From assembly GCA_034433515.1 (NCBI GenBank), contig DAOUAL010000055.1:1-64000 (forward strand): a stretch of DNA of 64,000 bases. Reading direction: 5' to 3'. Numbering within the stretch: position 1 is the first letter of the stretch; every line of letters begins with the position of its first letter. Below the pieces are notes generated by a model. That model was not told the origin of the DNA, did not search any database, and was given only the letters and a program-made list of their open reading frames with translations. Position numbers and translations under genes: made by a program. This DNA is from DAOTXS01 sp034433515. GTDB taxonomy: Bacteria > Chloroflexota > Anaerolineae > UBA4142. Below, piece by piece: positions 7,787-15,930 of this stretch.

Positions 7787-7804
7787 ATCGCTCACCCTCC
7801 TCGG

Positions 7805-8053
7805 GTGTAATTCACTGTTAGGGGGGAACTTGGCTCCCGAATGCCATCTGTTCGACGTAAGCATGCGTGAATCGCATCTGGGTTTGACCCGCAACCTGTT
7901 TTTCGCACCTCGCCGTGGGAGGTTGCCCCGCTCATCCCCCTCGCCCCTTCTCTCCCCGCAAAGCAGGGAGAGAAGGGGGCAATGGGAAGGAGGAGTTGAG
8001 CGGGCGGCTTCGCCGCCCGCTCAACCTCCCACTCGATTCCCTGTGAATTACAC
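7805..8053. mobile_element. hairpin-rich 249-bp segment bounded by 11-bp inverted repeats (possible MITE)
   Basis: The gap 7727-8332 holds no convincing gene. Within it, gtgtaattcac (7805) and gtgaattacac (8043) are perfect inverted ends. Inside are a 13-bp stem ccccttctctccc/gggagagaagggg (7944-7978) and a 13-bp stem with a 3-base loop, ttgagcgggcggc/gccgcccgctcaa (7996-8024). The left end extended to 15 bp recurs alone at 45701-45715. No target duplication is clear. Confidence 0.45.
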
Positions 8054-8332
8054 TCCAAAATAGACTTGTAGTCGCGCGATGAATCGCGCGAGCGCTCCAG
8101 CGCCGTACTACGACCTCCCTCGCTTGTTTTCATCTCGCTGCGGGTGCGCCAACGGCGAATGAACAACTCCTCTGTCCGTCTTAAACTTGATTTAAGGTTG
8201 CCTGTGTTCACAACACCCTACGAGGGCCGGGGTGCTTAACCGGGATTTAAGCCAGAGTTAAATCGAACTTAACCATACCGAGCCAGCCAGGTGATATAGT
8301 AGCGCTAGAATTTAGACCCAAGGAGAAAAACA

Positions 8333-8992
8333 ATGAGTGATTTACTTCAAGCCCTGATTGCCTTCTTCACCGCACTTTCCGTCGCGCTAGGCCAACCCCA
8401 ACCCGCCCTTCCTAATCCGGGGGCACAACCCACCGCTGTATCGTCTTCTTCGTCAGCGACCACAACCTCGTCCGCGCCTGCCTCATCATCGTCGTCCGTG
8501 AGTTCTGCTACCTCCTCGTCTTCGTCCGTCAGTTCCGCCCCATCATCGTCTTCGACTACCTCTAGTTCATCGTCGTCCAAATCAACCGAATCCCCGTCAG
8601 AATTTCAAGTCCAAGGCCAAGTTCAAAGCGTCAATGGCAACACCATCATAATTGATGGCAAGACCTACCTGTTGGGGCAAAACGTTAAAATCAAGGGCAC
8701 CGTCCAAGTGGGCGCAACCGTCAAAATTGAAGGCTCGATCGTGAATGGTCAATTTATAGTCCGCGAAATCCAAGTCACCAACGGGACGAGTTCCAGCGCC
8801 TCGAGCGGCTCGAGTTCCAGCAAGAGTGATGATGATCACAAGAGTAGCAGTAGCGCATCCAGCGGATCGAGTTCCAAGAGCGAAGACGATCACAACGATG
8901 ATGACGAGCACAACGATGATGACGAGCACAAGAATAGCAGCAGTAGCAGCCGTAGCAGCGAGCGTAGCAAGAGCAGTTCGAGTAAAAAATAA
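8333..8992 (+). CDS. Ser-rich exported protein with a small DUF5666-like domain and an Asp/His-rich tail
   Basis: 219 residues behind aaggag. A short hydrophobic N-terminus (about 3-20) may be a signal or anchor. Residues about 35-85 are nearly all Ser with Thr, Val and Ala. A compact beta-rich domain (about 90-150; FQVQGQVQSVNGNTIIIDG) resembles DUF5666. The tail alternates Ser runs with DDDH, EDDH and NDDDEH repeats, a possible low-affinity metal-binding or cell-wall-spanning region. Function unknown. A terminator follows, so it is monocistronic. Confidence 0.75.
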   Translation: MSDLLQALIAFFTALSVALGQPQPALPNPGAQPTAVSSSSSATTTSSAPASSSSSVSSATSSSSSVSSAPSSSSTTSSSSSSKSTESPSEFQVQGQVQSVNGNTIIIDGKTYLLGQNVKIKGTVQVGATVKIEGSIVNGQFIVREIQVTNGTSSSASSGSSSSKSDDDHKSSSSASSGSSSKSEDDHNDDDEHNDDDEHKNSSSSSRSSERSKSSSSKK

Positions 8993-9011
8993 AAATCTTC
9001 TCCTCAACAAC

Positions 9012-9046
9012 ATCGCGCCGACCTGTGTGTGCCGGCGCGATTTTTT
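9012..9046 (+). terminator. terminator of the Ser-rich protein gene
   Basis: atcgcgccg/cggcgcgat stem of 9 bp with a loop of about a dozen bases, followed by tttttt. Confidence 0.75.
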
Positions 9047-9053
9047 GTTCGTA

Positions 9054-9210
9054 GTACCTATCCAATGAAATCGTTGCACCAAAAGCCAAGATTTTTTCAT
9101 CCACGAAGGGCACCCAGGTCACGAAGGAAGAACAGAGAAATCTTCGTGGACCTTCGTGTCCTTCGTGGATCAATGCCGGTGTTGTTTCGGCTCGTCCGAG
9201 GTAGGGTTAT
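9054..9210. repeat. 157-bp dispersed repeat, copy 2
   Basis: Same length and orientation as 1254-1410, from gtacctatccaatgaaatcg to cgtccgaggtagggttat. As at copy 1, the right end overlaps the stop codon of a minus-strand gene, here the glycosyltransferase ending at 9207. Confidence 0.85.
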
Positions 9211-10439
9211 AAACTGAGCGACGCGTACAACTCTTCGATCTTGTCTGCAACACGCGACCAGGCATACTCGCGTGCAACCTCAATGCCACGCGCTCCCAAG
9301 CGTCTCCGCAATTGCGGATCGCGCAACAGGCAACCAATCGTCGCCGCGAGGATGTACGGATCATTCTCCGGCACCAAATAGCCGGTCTCGCCATCCCGCA
9401 CCACAAACGATAGACCGCCCACATCGGAGGCAACGACCGGTGTTCCACACGCCATCGCTTCGAGCGCCACCATCCCAAACGATTCGTACAGCGATGGCAT
9501 GACAACAACATCCGCCGTGGCATAATAGTACGGCAACGCTTCTTGCGAGCGGCGACCCAAAAAGGTTACCAGATCTCCAATGCCCAGTTCTTCTTTCAAT
9601 GCTTGCAATCGCGCGATCTCGGTATCGGGCGGCGCCTCTTCGTCCACATCGCCCCCCACAAGGCAAACACACAAATGTCCACGCAACGCCGGGTTTTCTT
9701 CCACCACCAATGCCATTGCGCGAAACCACACATCAATCCCTTTGATCGGATCAATCCGTCCCACGAACAGCACGGTGTGGTCTTTGTCCGGTGGATAAAA
9801 ATCAGTGGGATTGGTTTGCGGAATCGGATGGAAAAGTTTCAGATCAACGCCGGGTGGAATCACTACGATCTTATGGCTAGGCGCATCGTAGAGTTCGATC
9901 ATTTGTTGGTAATCGCGCGGCGTCGCGGCAACGATGCGATCCGCAAATTGCATTATCTCGCGTTCGATGGCAATGCGGCGTTCTGTTTCGCGGTCGTATC
10001 CGCGTCGCGCAACGCGATTCTTCATGATGCCGAGTGTATGAAACATTTGCACAATCGGCGCGGGATGAGATTTTTGCAACTCGCGCGCCACCCAGCCCGA
10101 TAACCAATAGTGCGAATGATAGACATCGTAGCGCAAGTCTTCATATTCGATGATTGAACGCACCCCTTCGACGAACTGAGGCAGGTAATGAAACAAGCGA
10201 TGTTTATCGTACGGCTCTTCGGGGCCGGCAGGTACGTGAAAAACTCGCGCGCCAATTTCCAAGCCGGGGACTTCGTGTGGTACACGCGGGTCTTGCGAAC
10301 GTGTAAAAATATCCACACAATGACCACGCGCCGCCAGTTCGCGCGCCAGTTCGCGCACATAGACGTTCATCCCGCCGGTCTCTTTGCCGCCCAACGCGGC
10401 AAGCGGACAGGTATGAACGCTCAACATAGCAATATTCAT
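9207..10439 (-). CDS. GT4-family glycosyltransferase (MshA / sucrose-phosphate-synthase-like)
   Basis: 410 residues with a GT-B fold. The N-terminal half has GGMNVYVRELARELAARGH, typical of MshA and sucrose-phosphate synthases. The C-terminal half has VLFVGRIDPIKGID and the nucleotide-sugar E-x7-E motif in ESFGMVALEAMACGTPVVAS. It transfers a sugar from a nucleotide donor to an unknown acceptor in the cytoplasm. It has its own promoter and lies alone, so no pathway can be read from neighbours. A LmbE-type deacetylase (35857), the family that acts after MshA in thiol biosynthesis, is far away. Confidence 0.85.
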   Translation of the reverse strand: MNIAMLSVHTCPLAALGGKETGGMNVYVRELARELAARGHCVDIFTRSQDPRVPHEVPGLEIGARVFHVPAGPEEPYDKHRLFHYLPQFVEGVRSIIEYEDLRYDVYHSHYWLSGWVARELQKSHPAPIVQMFHTLGIMKNRVARRGYDRETERRIAIEREIMQFADRIVAATPRDYQQMIELYDAPSHKIVVIPPGVDLKLFHPIPQTNPTDFYPPDKDHTVLFVGRIDPIKGIDVWFRAMALVVEENPALRGHLCVCLVGGDVDEEAPPDTEIARLQALKEELGIGDLVTFLGRRSQEALPYYYATADVVVMPSLYESFGMVALEAMACGTPVVASDVGGLSFVVRDGETGYLVPENDPYILAATIGCLLRDPQLRRRLGARGIEVAREYAWSRVADKIEELYASLSL

Positions 10440-10483
10440 AGACGATAATCTGTCCTTTGGGCTAGAGTTACAAACACAAGCAA

Positions 10484-10512
10484 ATTATATCACGGTTGAA
10501 TCCATCCAACAA
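10484..10512 (-). promoter_or_regulatory. promoter of the GT4 gene
   Basis: Minus-strand TTGTTG, 17-bp spacer, TATAAT (10489-10484). It starts directly behind the terminator of the upstream aldehyde dehydrogenase gene. Confidence 0.65.
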
Positions 10513-10540
10513 AAAAGGTGCGAGACATTTCCTCGCACCT
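10511..10540 (-). terminator. terminator of the aldehyde dehydrogenase gene
   Basis: Minus-strand 9-bp stem aggtgcgag/ctcgcacct with a 7-base loop, followed by TTTTTT. Confidence 0.85.
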
Positions 10541-10616
10541 GTGGCTGTTTTCTAAAGGGCTGGGCTAAAACCCATCCCTTGTCGCATCTCCATCCTATCA
10601 ATATGCAACTAGGATA

Positions 10617-12260
10617 CTACTTGTATGCCACTATCCAGCGGCTCTGTTCGCGCATAAATTGCTGAACATAGTAGGGTCCCAACGCACTCTTGCCGGTGGT
10701 GCCGCTTCCTTTCCAGCCGCCAAACGAATTGACCCCGGGCCAGGCACCAGTCGTTGCGCCGGCACGGCGATTCGAGTACGTTACGCCGGCTTGGATGTGA
10801 TCAAAGAAATAGTCCAACTCGTTTTGATCGTGGCTGTAAATGCCGGCGCACAAGCCATACAACGAGTTGTTGGCTTCGGTCATGGCTTCCTCAAACGAAT
10901 CTACCCCAGCGATGACGACAAAGGGCAAGAACAATTCTTCTTGGAACAAGCGATGGGTCTTGGGCAGTTCAACAATCGCCGGCGAAACGAAATAACCATT
11001 CGCCAAATCGCCTTCGGTGAGGCGCGTGCCGCCAAAATGAAAGATACCACCACTCTTGCGTGCATCCTCCGCCGATTCTAGAAACAGATCGAGCGCGGCT
11101 TGGTTGATGACGGGACCCATAAAGGTTTCTTTCTTGGTTGGGTCGCCCACCTTGACGCGATGCGTGGTGTACTCGACCAAGAGTTGGATGAATTTGTCTT
11201 TGACCTTGTTGTCCACGTACACGCGCGAGCACGCGCTACATTTTTGTCCGTCGAATCCAAACGCTGCGCGCATCACGCCTTCTGCCGCCTCGTCCAGATC
11301 GGCGGAGGCGCAGACGATGGCGGGGTTCTTGCCGCCCATTTCAGCAATGACCGGCTTGGGAAATTTTGTTGCAAAGTTTTTGTACAACTTCATCCCAACC
11401 TCGTACGAGCCGGTAAAGATCATTGCATCCACGCCGGGATTTTCTTGTAATTCGGCACCCACCGTTGCCCCGGGTCCGACCATCAAGTTGAACACCCCCG
11501 CTGGCAAGCCTGCATCGGCAAAGGCACGATAGATTTCATACCCTGCCACCGGCGTTTCAGACGATGGCTTGAACACTACGGTGTTGCCAGCAACCAATGC
11601 GCCGGCACTCATCCCGGTTGCCAACGCGAACGGAAAGTTCCACGGCGCGATGACCGCCCACACGCCGTACGGTCGCAAGACACTCACCGTCGTTTGGCCG
11701 GGACCCGGCGATTCAAGCGGCAAGACAAATCCTTTGTGATATTCCATTCGCTCACAATAATAGCGAATGAGTTCGGCGGTCTCATTCACTTCGGCAAGTG
11801 CTTCGGCGCGATTCTTGCCAATCTCGAATGCCATCCACGCCGAGAGTTCAAATCGCCGTTCGATGATTAGATCGGCGGCGCGACGCAAAATCTTGATCCG
11901 CTCCCGATAGTCCAGCGCGCTCCACTTTTCAAACGCTTGCCGCGCGGCTTGAATGGCATCACGCGTATCTTCGCGCGTCCCTTTGGGGAAATAACTGACA
12001 ACCCAATTCGTGTTCACCGGACTGTGATGCGCGAATTCGCCGGCGGTTGAGGTGCGTGCTTGACCATTCACAAAGTTGGTAAAATGTTTGCCGAGTTCGT
12101 TGCGTACCTTCACGACGGCGGCATCGTACACCTTGTCATCGTCAGGGGTTACCGCGAGTGTGGCGTAGGTAATGCGAGGAATTTTAGGGGCTGATTTTTT
12201 TGCAACGCGCTTGACCGGTTTCTTGGTCGCGGCGCGCTTGATTTTCTTTTTGACCGGCAT
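10617..12260 (-). CDS. 1-pyrroline-5-carboxylate dehydrogenase-type aldehyde dehydrogenase
   Basis: 547 residues. PWNFPFALATGM holds the oxyanion Asn, EMGGKNPAIV the general-base Glu, and FDGQKCSACSR the nucleophilic Cys in the Cys-Ser-Ala-Cys-Ser form common in RocA/PutA enzymes. It would oxidise glutamate semialdehyde to glutamate with NAD(P) in proline breakdown, though no proline dehydrogenase is present here. About 27 lysine/alanine-rich residues precede the catalytic fold and are unusual for the family. The start at 12260 follows aaggagg. Confidence 0.88.
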   Translation of the reverse strand: MPVKKKIKRAATKKPVKRVAKKSAPKIPRITYATLAVTPDDDKVYDAAVVKVRNELGKHFTNFVNGQARTSTAGEFAHHSPVNTNWVVSYFPKGTREDTRDAIQAARQAFEKWSALDYRERIKILRRAADLIIERRFELSAWMAFEIGKNRAEALAEVNETAELIRYYCERMEYHKGFVLPLESPGPGQTTVSVLRPYGVWAVIAPWNFPFALATGMSAGALVAGNTVVFKPSSETPVAGYEIYRAFADAGLPAGVFNLMVGPGATVGAELQENPGVDAMIFTGSYEVGMKLYKNFATKFPKPVIAEMGGKNPAIVCASADLDEAAEGVMRAAFGFDGQKCSACSRVYVDNKVKDKFIQLLVEYTTHRVKVGDPTKKETFMGPVINQAALDLFLESAEDARKSGGIFHFGGTRLTEGDLANGYFVSPAIVELPKTHRLFQEELFLPFVVIAGVDSFEEAMTEANNSLYGLCAGIYSHDQNELDYFFDHIQAGVTYSNRRAGATTGAWPGVNSFGGWKGSGTTGKSALGPYYVQQFMREQSRWIVAYK

Positions 12261-12320
12261 TGGACTCCTCCTTGAGTTTGGAAATTGGGTGATTAGGTGA
12301 TTGGTGAATTGGCTAGAGAA

Positions 12321-12349
12321 ATTGTATCCGCATTTAACACGCGTGTCAA
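12321..12349 (-). promoter_or_regulatory. promoter of the aldehyde dehydrogenase gene
   Basis: Minus-strand TTGACA, 17-bp spacer, TACAAT (12326-12321). It is divergent from the ruvB promoter. Confidence 0.75.
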
Positions 12350-12378
12350 AAGAAGAGTTTCCCATCTCGCATCATTTT

Positions 12379-12387
12379 TGGTATAAT
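12379..12387 (+). promoter_or_regulatory. extended -10 promoter of ruvB
   Basis: TGGTATAAT ends 16 bases before the ruvB ATG. No convincing -35 is seen. Confidence 0.6.
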
Positions 12388-12403
12388 GCGCGCAGAGGTG
12401 ACC

Positions 12404-13423
12404 ATGCCCGATCGTATCGTATCGCCGAAACCAACCGAAGACGAAGGCAAGTTTGAACTCTCGCTCCGCCCCAAGCGACTGGATGAGTACATCGGTCAGG
12501 ACAAGGTCAAACAAAATTTGAAAATTTTGATCGAAGCGGCAAAGGCGCGCGACGAAGCGATTGATCACGTCTTGCTCTATGGTCCGCCCGGCTTGGGCAA
12601 GACCACACTCGCCAACATCATCGCCAATGAAATGAATGTTTCGATCCGAACGACTTCGGGTCCTGCGATTGAACGCCCCGGCGATCTGGCGGCGATTCTC
12701 ACCAACTTGCACAAAGGCGATGTGTTGTTCATTGACGAGATTCACCGGCTGGCGCGCCCCGTCGAAGAAGTGTTATACCCGGCGATGGAAGATTTTCAAC
12801 TCGATCTCATCATTGGCAAGGGTCCCAGCGCGCGCAGCATTCGCTTGAACTTGCCGCGCTTTACAATCATCGGCGCAACGACCCGGTTTGCGATGATGTC
12901 CGCGCCACTGCGCGATCGCTTTGGTGCAGTGTATCGGCTGGACTTTTACGACGCCGCCGCGATGAAAACAATTGTGCAACGTTCCGCCGGCATCCTGGGT
13001 GTTGCGATTGATCAAGAGGGGGTTGCCGAAATTGCCAAACGCGCGCGCGGCACACCACGGGTCGCCAATCGTTTGCTCAAGCGCGTACGCGATTATGCGC
13101 AAGTGCGCGCCGATGGCGCGATCACTGCCGAGATCGCCAGCCAAGCGCTTGCCATGCTCGAAGTGGATGCGCTGGGCTTGGACGATATTGATCGCAAAGT
13201 GATTCGCACCATCATCGAAAAGTTTGGCGGCGGGCCGGTGGGATTGGAAACGATTGCCGCATCCATCAGCGAAGAAGCGGATACGATTATGGATGTGTAC
13301 GAACCCTACTTGCTCCAACTCGGTTTCTTGGATCGTACTCCGCGCGGACGCGTGGCGACCAAACGCGCCTACGAACATCTGGGGTTGAAATTTCCGGAAT
13401 CGCCGCAGGAGCGATTACTGTGA
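12404..13423 (+). CDS. ruvB: Holliday junction branch-migration ATPase RuvB
   Basis: 339 residues, normal length. RPKRLDEYIGQ opens the family's N-terminus, followed by Walker A GPPGLGKT, Walker B LFIDEIHRL, sensor GATTRFAMM and a C-terminal winged helix (LGFLDRTPRGR). As a hexamer with RuvA it drives branch migration during recombination and repair. The ATG at 12404 follows agaggtg; an ATG six codons earlier overlaps the -10 box and is unlikely. ruvA and ruvC are not adjacent. The stop overlaps the next gene's GTG. Confidence 0.97.
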   Translation: MPDRIVSPKPTEDEGKFELSLRPKRLDEYIGQDKVKQNLKILIEAAKARDEAIDHVLLYGPPGLGKTTLANIIANEMNVSIRTTSGPAIERPGDLAAILTNLHKGDVLFIDEIHRLARPVEEVLYPAMEDFQLDLIIGKGPSARSIRLNLPRFTIIGATTRFAMMSAPLRDRFGAVYRLDFYDAAAMKTIVQRSAGILGVAIDQEGVAEIAKRARGTPRVANRLLKRVRDYAQVRADGAITAEIASQALAMLEVDALGLDDIDRKVIRTIIEKFGGGPVGLETIAASISEEADTIMDVYEPYLLQLGFLDRTPRGRVATKRAYEHLGLKFPESPQERLL

Positions 13424-13770
13424 ATGACCAAGTTCGCCAACCATATCTGCAAGACCCCTTGCCCACTCGCTTGGTACGGCTCGCCGCCAATATTCAGCGC
13501 ATCGCTTGGCTGACCGAGAAGCCGGACTCGGCCGCTATCACCGAGTTGCTTCGAGAATGCTCACAGTCTATCGAATGGAGCGTCCCCGAACTTGCGCCTA
13601 ATCGGATGAACGATGCGGCATATCTGGTTGACGTTCAACGCGCCTTGGCGCATTGGGAACAGGTTTGGGATTCGGCCCAACACGATCCGGCACAACGAAT
13701 GAAACTTGCCGAAGAAGCACGTGAATGGTCAGTGGAAATTTTGTATCTCTCTGGGCTCGTGGACGAATGA
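13420..13770 (+). CDS. small helical protein of unknown function
   Basis: 116 residues, acidic, predicted mostly helical, without signal or membrane segment. The GTG start overlaps the ruvB stop (GTGA) and its own stop overlaps the next gene (ATGA), so all three are translationally coupled. I do not recognise the family; the N-terminus (LPTRLVRLAANIQRIAWL) and repeated Glu/Trp helices suggest a cytoplasmic partner protein. Confidence 0.7.
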   Translation: MNDQVRQPYLQDPLPTRLVRLAANIQRIAWLTEKPDSAAITELLRECSQSIEWSVPELAPNRMNDAAYLVDVQRALAHWEQVWDSAQHDPAQRMKLAEEAREWSVEILYLSGLVDE

Positions 13771-15320
13771 AATCCTCGCGTTTACCTACCGCTTTCTGCT
13801 TACTACTTTTTTTGCTTTTCCTCGCACATTCGCTTTTCTACTTTTGGGCACTCGGCACTGATGCCGTGGACGACGCGTACATCTCGTTTCGATACGCGCA
13901 AAACGCAATTCGCGGTTATGGTTTAATCTTTAATCCTGGCGAACGCGTCGAAGGGTTTACCAATTTTCTTTGGACAGTCAGCATGATCCCGCTCGAAGGC
14001 GCAGGGATTGATGTGGGACGCACTAGTATGATCATCGGTGCGTTAATTGCTTTGGGATTGCTGTGGCTCGTCATTCGATTTGCCAAACACGTGGAGGCGC
14101 CGCGCGGAGCGGGCTGGCTAGCGGCATTCTTACTCGCCGCAGACGGTTCGTTTGTGTTGTGGGCGATTAGCGGCTTGGAAACCGTCTTGTTCGCATTTTT
14201 GATTTTCGCTGGCGCGTTGCTGTACGTGCGCGAACAAAGAGACACTGGACAATTGGGATTTCCCTTCAGCGGCATCTTGTTTGCGCTCGCCGCAATGACG
14301 CGCCCAGAGGGTCTTTTTGTCTTTGCCATTACGGTTGCACATCAAGCCGTGTGGCATCTGCTAACCGAACGTCGCTTGATCACGAGGCAGGACATCCTGC
14401 GCGGTGTTGCGTTCACGGCGATCTTTGCACCGTACTGGCTGGGTCGCTGGTATTACTATAAATCGTTGCTGCCCAATTCGTTTCACGCCAAGGTATCAGC
14501 CTCGGGTCCTGCGGCGCAGATCGAACGTGGATGGAATCATCTTACTCAGTTTGTCAACGTACATTTGGGCTGGCTGATTACCCTGCCGCCGATTGTTGCG
14601 CTAATCGGTGCATCGTCCGGTTTCAAGTTTCAGGTTTCAAAAACCACGCCGTTCGTCTCCCGTCTCTTTTGGAGCACCTACTTTGCCACCATCATCATCC
14701 CGTATGCCGCGTATATCGTTTACGTCGGCGGTGATTGGTCGGTGGGAAGATTCTTCGTTCCATTTCTGCCTATGTTCTACCTCTTGTTTTCCACAGGTCT
14801 TGTGGATATGTGGAAAAACCTCGTAGAAACACGCATGCGACCAAGTGGACAGATAGTGCAAAACATCGGTTTGATTGCCGGTATTTTGTTGATAGGGCTT
14901 GTTTTCCTGTGGTCATCCTGGGGAGGCGAGTACGGTATCTACATTCGAGGGTTTGACGCTGGACGAGCCACAGAAGCACGCATAACGATGGGAAAATGGC
15001 TCAGGAATAATGTTCCGCGTGGGACTTGGATTGCGGTGGATGCAGCAGGGCAGGTACCTTACTTTTCTGAATTACCTGCGATTGATATGTTCGGCATCAA
15101 CGACTTGCACATCGGTCGCCTGCCAGTAGCAACTTTAGGTCAAGGCACGCCGGGACACGAGAAATTCGATCTAGTTTACGTAATCCAACGCCAGCCCGAT
15201 TACATTATCATTTACGGTAACTTGCTTGATAATGTCAAAGAGTACGAACGCGCACTGATCGAGTGGACCAACAATCCTGCATTGACCAAGTTCCTGACGT
15301 TGTATCGAAAGAGGGAGTAA
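13767..15320 (+). CDS. GT-C membrane glycosyltransferase, arabinofuranosyltransferase-like
   Basis: 517 residues with about ten hydrophobic helices. DDAYISFRYAQNAIRGYG and NPGERVEGFTNFLW form the acidic first loop of GT-C enzymes that use polyprenyl-phosphate sugars and resemble mycobacterial AftB-type arabinosyltransferases. The product would be a cell-envelope glycan made on the outer face of the membrane. The C-terminal part (from about 390) is soluble. A ggtttcaagtttcaggtttc spacer-like run at 14624-14648 is read in frame as FKFQV. ATGA overlap with the preceding gene. Confidence 0.8.
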   Translation: MKSSRLPTAFCLLLFLLFLAHSLFYFWALGTDAVDDAYISFRYAQNAIRGYGLIFNPGERVEGFTNFLWTVSMIPLEGAGIDVGRTSMIIGALIALGLLWLVIRFAKHVEAPRGAGWLAAFLLAADGSFVLWAISGLETVLFAFLIFAGALLYVREQRDTGQLGFPFSGILFALAAMTRPEGLFVFAITVAHQAVWHLLTERRLITRQDILRGVAFTAIFAPYWLGRWYYYKSLLPNSFHAKVSASGPAAQIERGWNHLTQFVNVHLGWLITLPPIVALIGASSGFKFQVSKTTPFVSRLFWSTYFATIIIPYAAYIVYVGGDWSVGRFFVPFLPMFYLLFSTGLVDMWKNLVETRMRPSGQIVQNIGLIAGILLIGLVFLWSSWGGEYGIYIRGFDAGRATEARITMGKWLRNNVPRGTWIAVDAAGQVPYFSELPAIDMFGINDLHIGRLPVATLGQGTPGHEKFDLVYVIQRQPDYIIIYGNLLDNVKEYERALIEWTNNPALTKFLTLYRKRE

Positions 15321-15323
15321 CCG

Positions 15324-15548
15324 ATGGACGAGATGGGTAAAATCCTACTTGGGTTAGGTATTATCCTTGTGGGAATTGGTGGGTTGCTGATTCTGGCAAG
15401 CCGGGTACCTTGGCTTGGGCGGTTGCCCGGCGACATTGTCTTTCAGAGCGAAAATTTCTCTTGTCTGTTTCCTTTGGCAACTTCAATCTTGCTCAGTCTG
15501 GCACTGACGATCGTTCTCAATTTGTTACTCCGGATTTTGAATAAATAG
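15324..15548 (+). CDS. DUF2905 membrane protein
   Basis: 74 residues: two hydrophobic helices around a conserved LGRLPGDIVFQSENFSCLFP segment that defines DUF2905. Function unknown. It is found in many Gram-positive-like and Chloroflexota genomes, often near ruvB, as here. It lies three bases after the glycosyltransferase gene. Confidence 0.85.
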   Translation: MDEMGKILLGLGIILVGIGGLLILASRVPWLGRLPGDIVFQSENFSCLFPLATSILLSLALTIVLNLLLRILNK

Positions 15549-15689
15549 ATTTAGCAGTCGCCGTAGAGTTTGTGGAGATGTGTAAAGGACGAACAACCGT
15601 ACCAAAGTACACGATTTGTAGGAGATAGGTTGCTGACGAACTCTAGATATAGGATGTTTGAAATCAAGGTAATGTGAGTGGTGTGTGTG

Positions 15690-15897
15690 AACGATTGAGA
15701 GACAAAATGACAGTTAACTAAATTCATTCAGCCCAATAAATAGTGGATACAAGTATGCTGAGCCACTATTTGTAGCATAAACCTTAAACACAAATGTCAA
15801 GTTATCCCCATAATGGTTAAGTTATCCCCAATTTAACTCTACTTATCCACACATCCCCCAAGTTTTCCACCTGTGGATAACCGATTGTGAATAAACA
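15690..15897. other. oriC: probable replication origin (oriC) downstream of dnaA
   Basis: The 380-bp gap between the DUF2905 gene and dnaA has no gene. DnaA-box-like 9-mers lie at 15802 (ttatcccca), 15822 (ttatcccca), 15843 (ttatccaca), 15863 (ttttccacc), and inverted at 15872 (tgtggataa) and 15886 (tgtgaataa). The first four are spaced 20, 21 and 20 bp, close to two helical turns. An AT-rich stretch with a 9-bp inverted repeat (15738-15771) precedes them and could be the unwinding region. Confidence 0.75.
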
Positions 15898-15930
15898 TAA
15901 AAAGAGAGGCAAAAGGTTGCCTCTCTTTCT
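15898..15930 (-). terminator. terminator of dnaA
   Basis: Minus-strand stem aaagagaggcaa/ttgcctctcttt with a 4-base loop, then ttatg. It overlaps the dnaA stop codon. Confidence 0.75.

Noticed and set aside
7792..8211. Open frames on both strands in the gap before the Ser-rich gene
   Set aside because: They are made of hairpin repeats (ccccttctctccc, gagcgggcgg) and lack family similarity or SD.
9029..9217. Small frames on both strands in the 157-bp repeat
   Set aside because: The same frames recur in each repeat copy; they come from the repeat, not from a gene.
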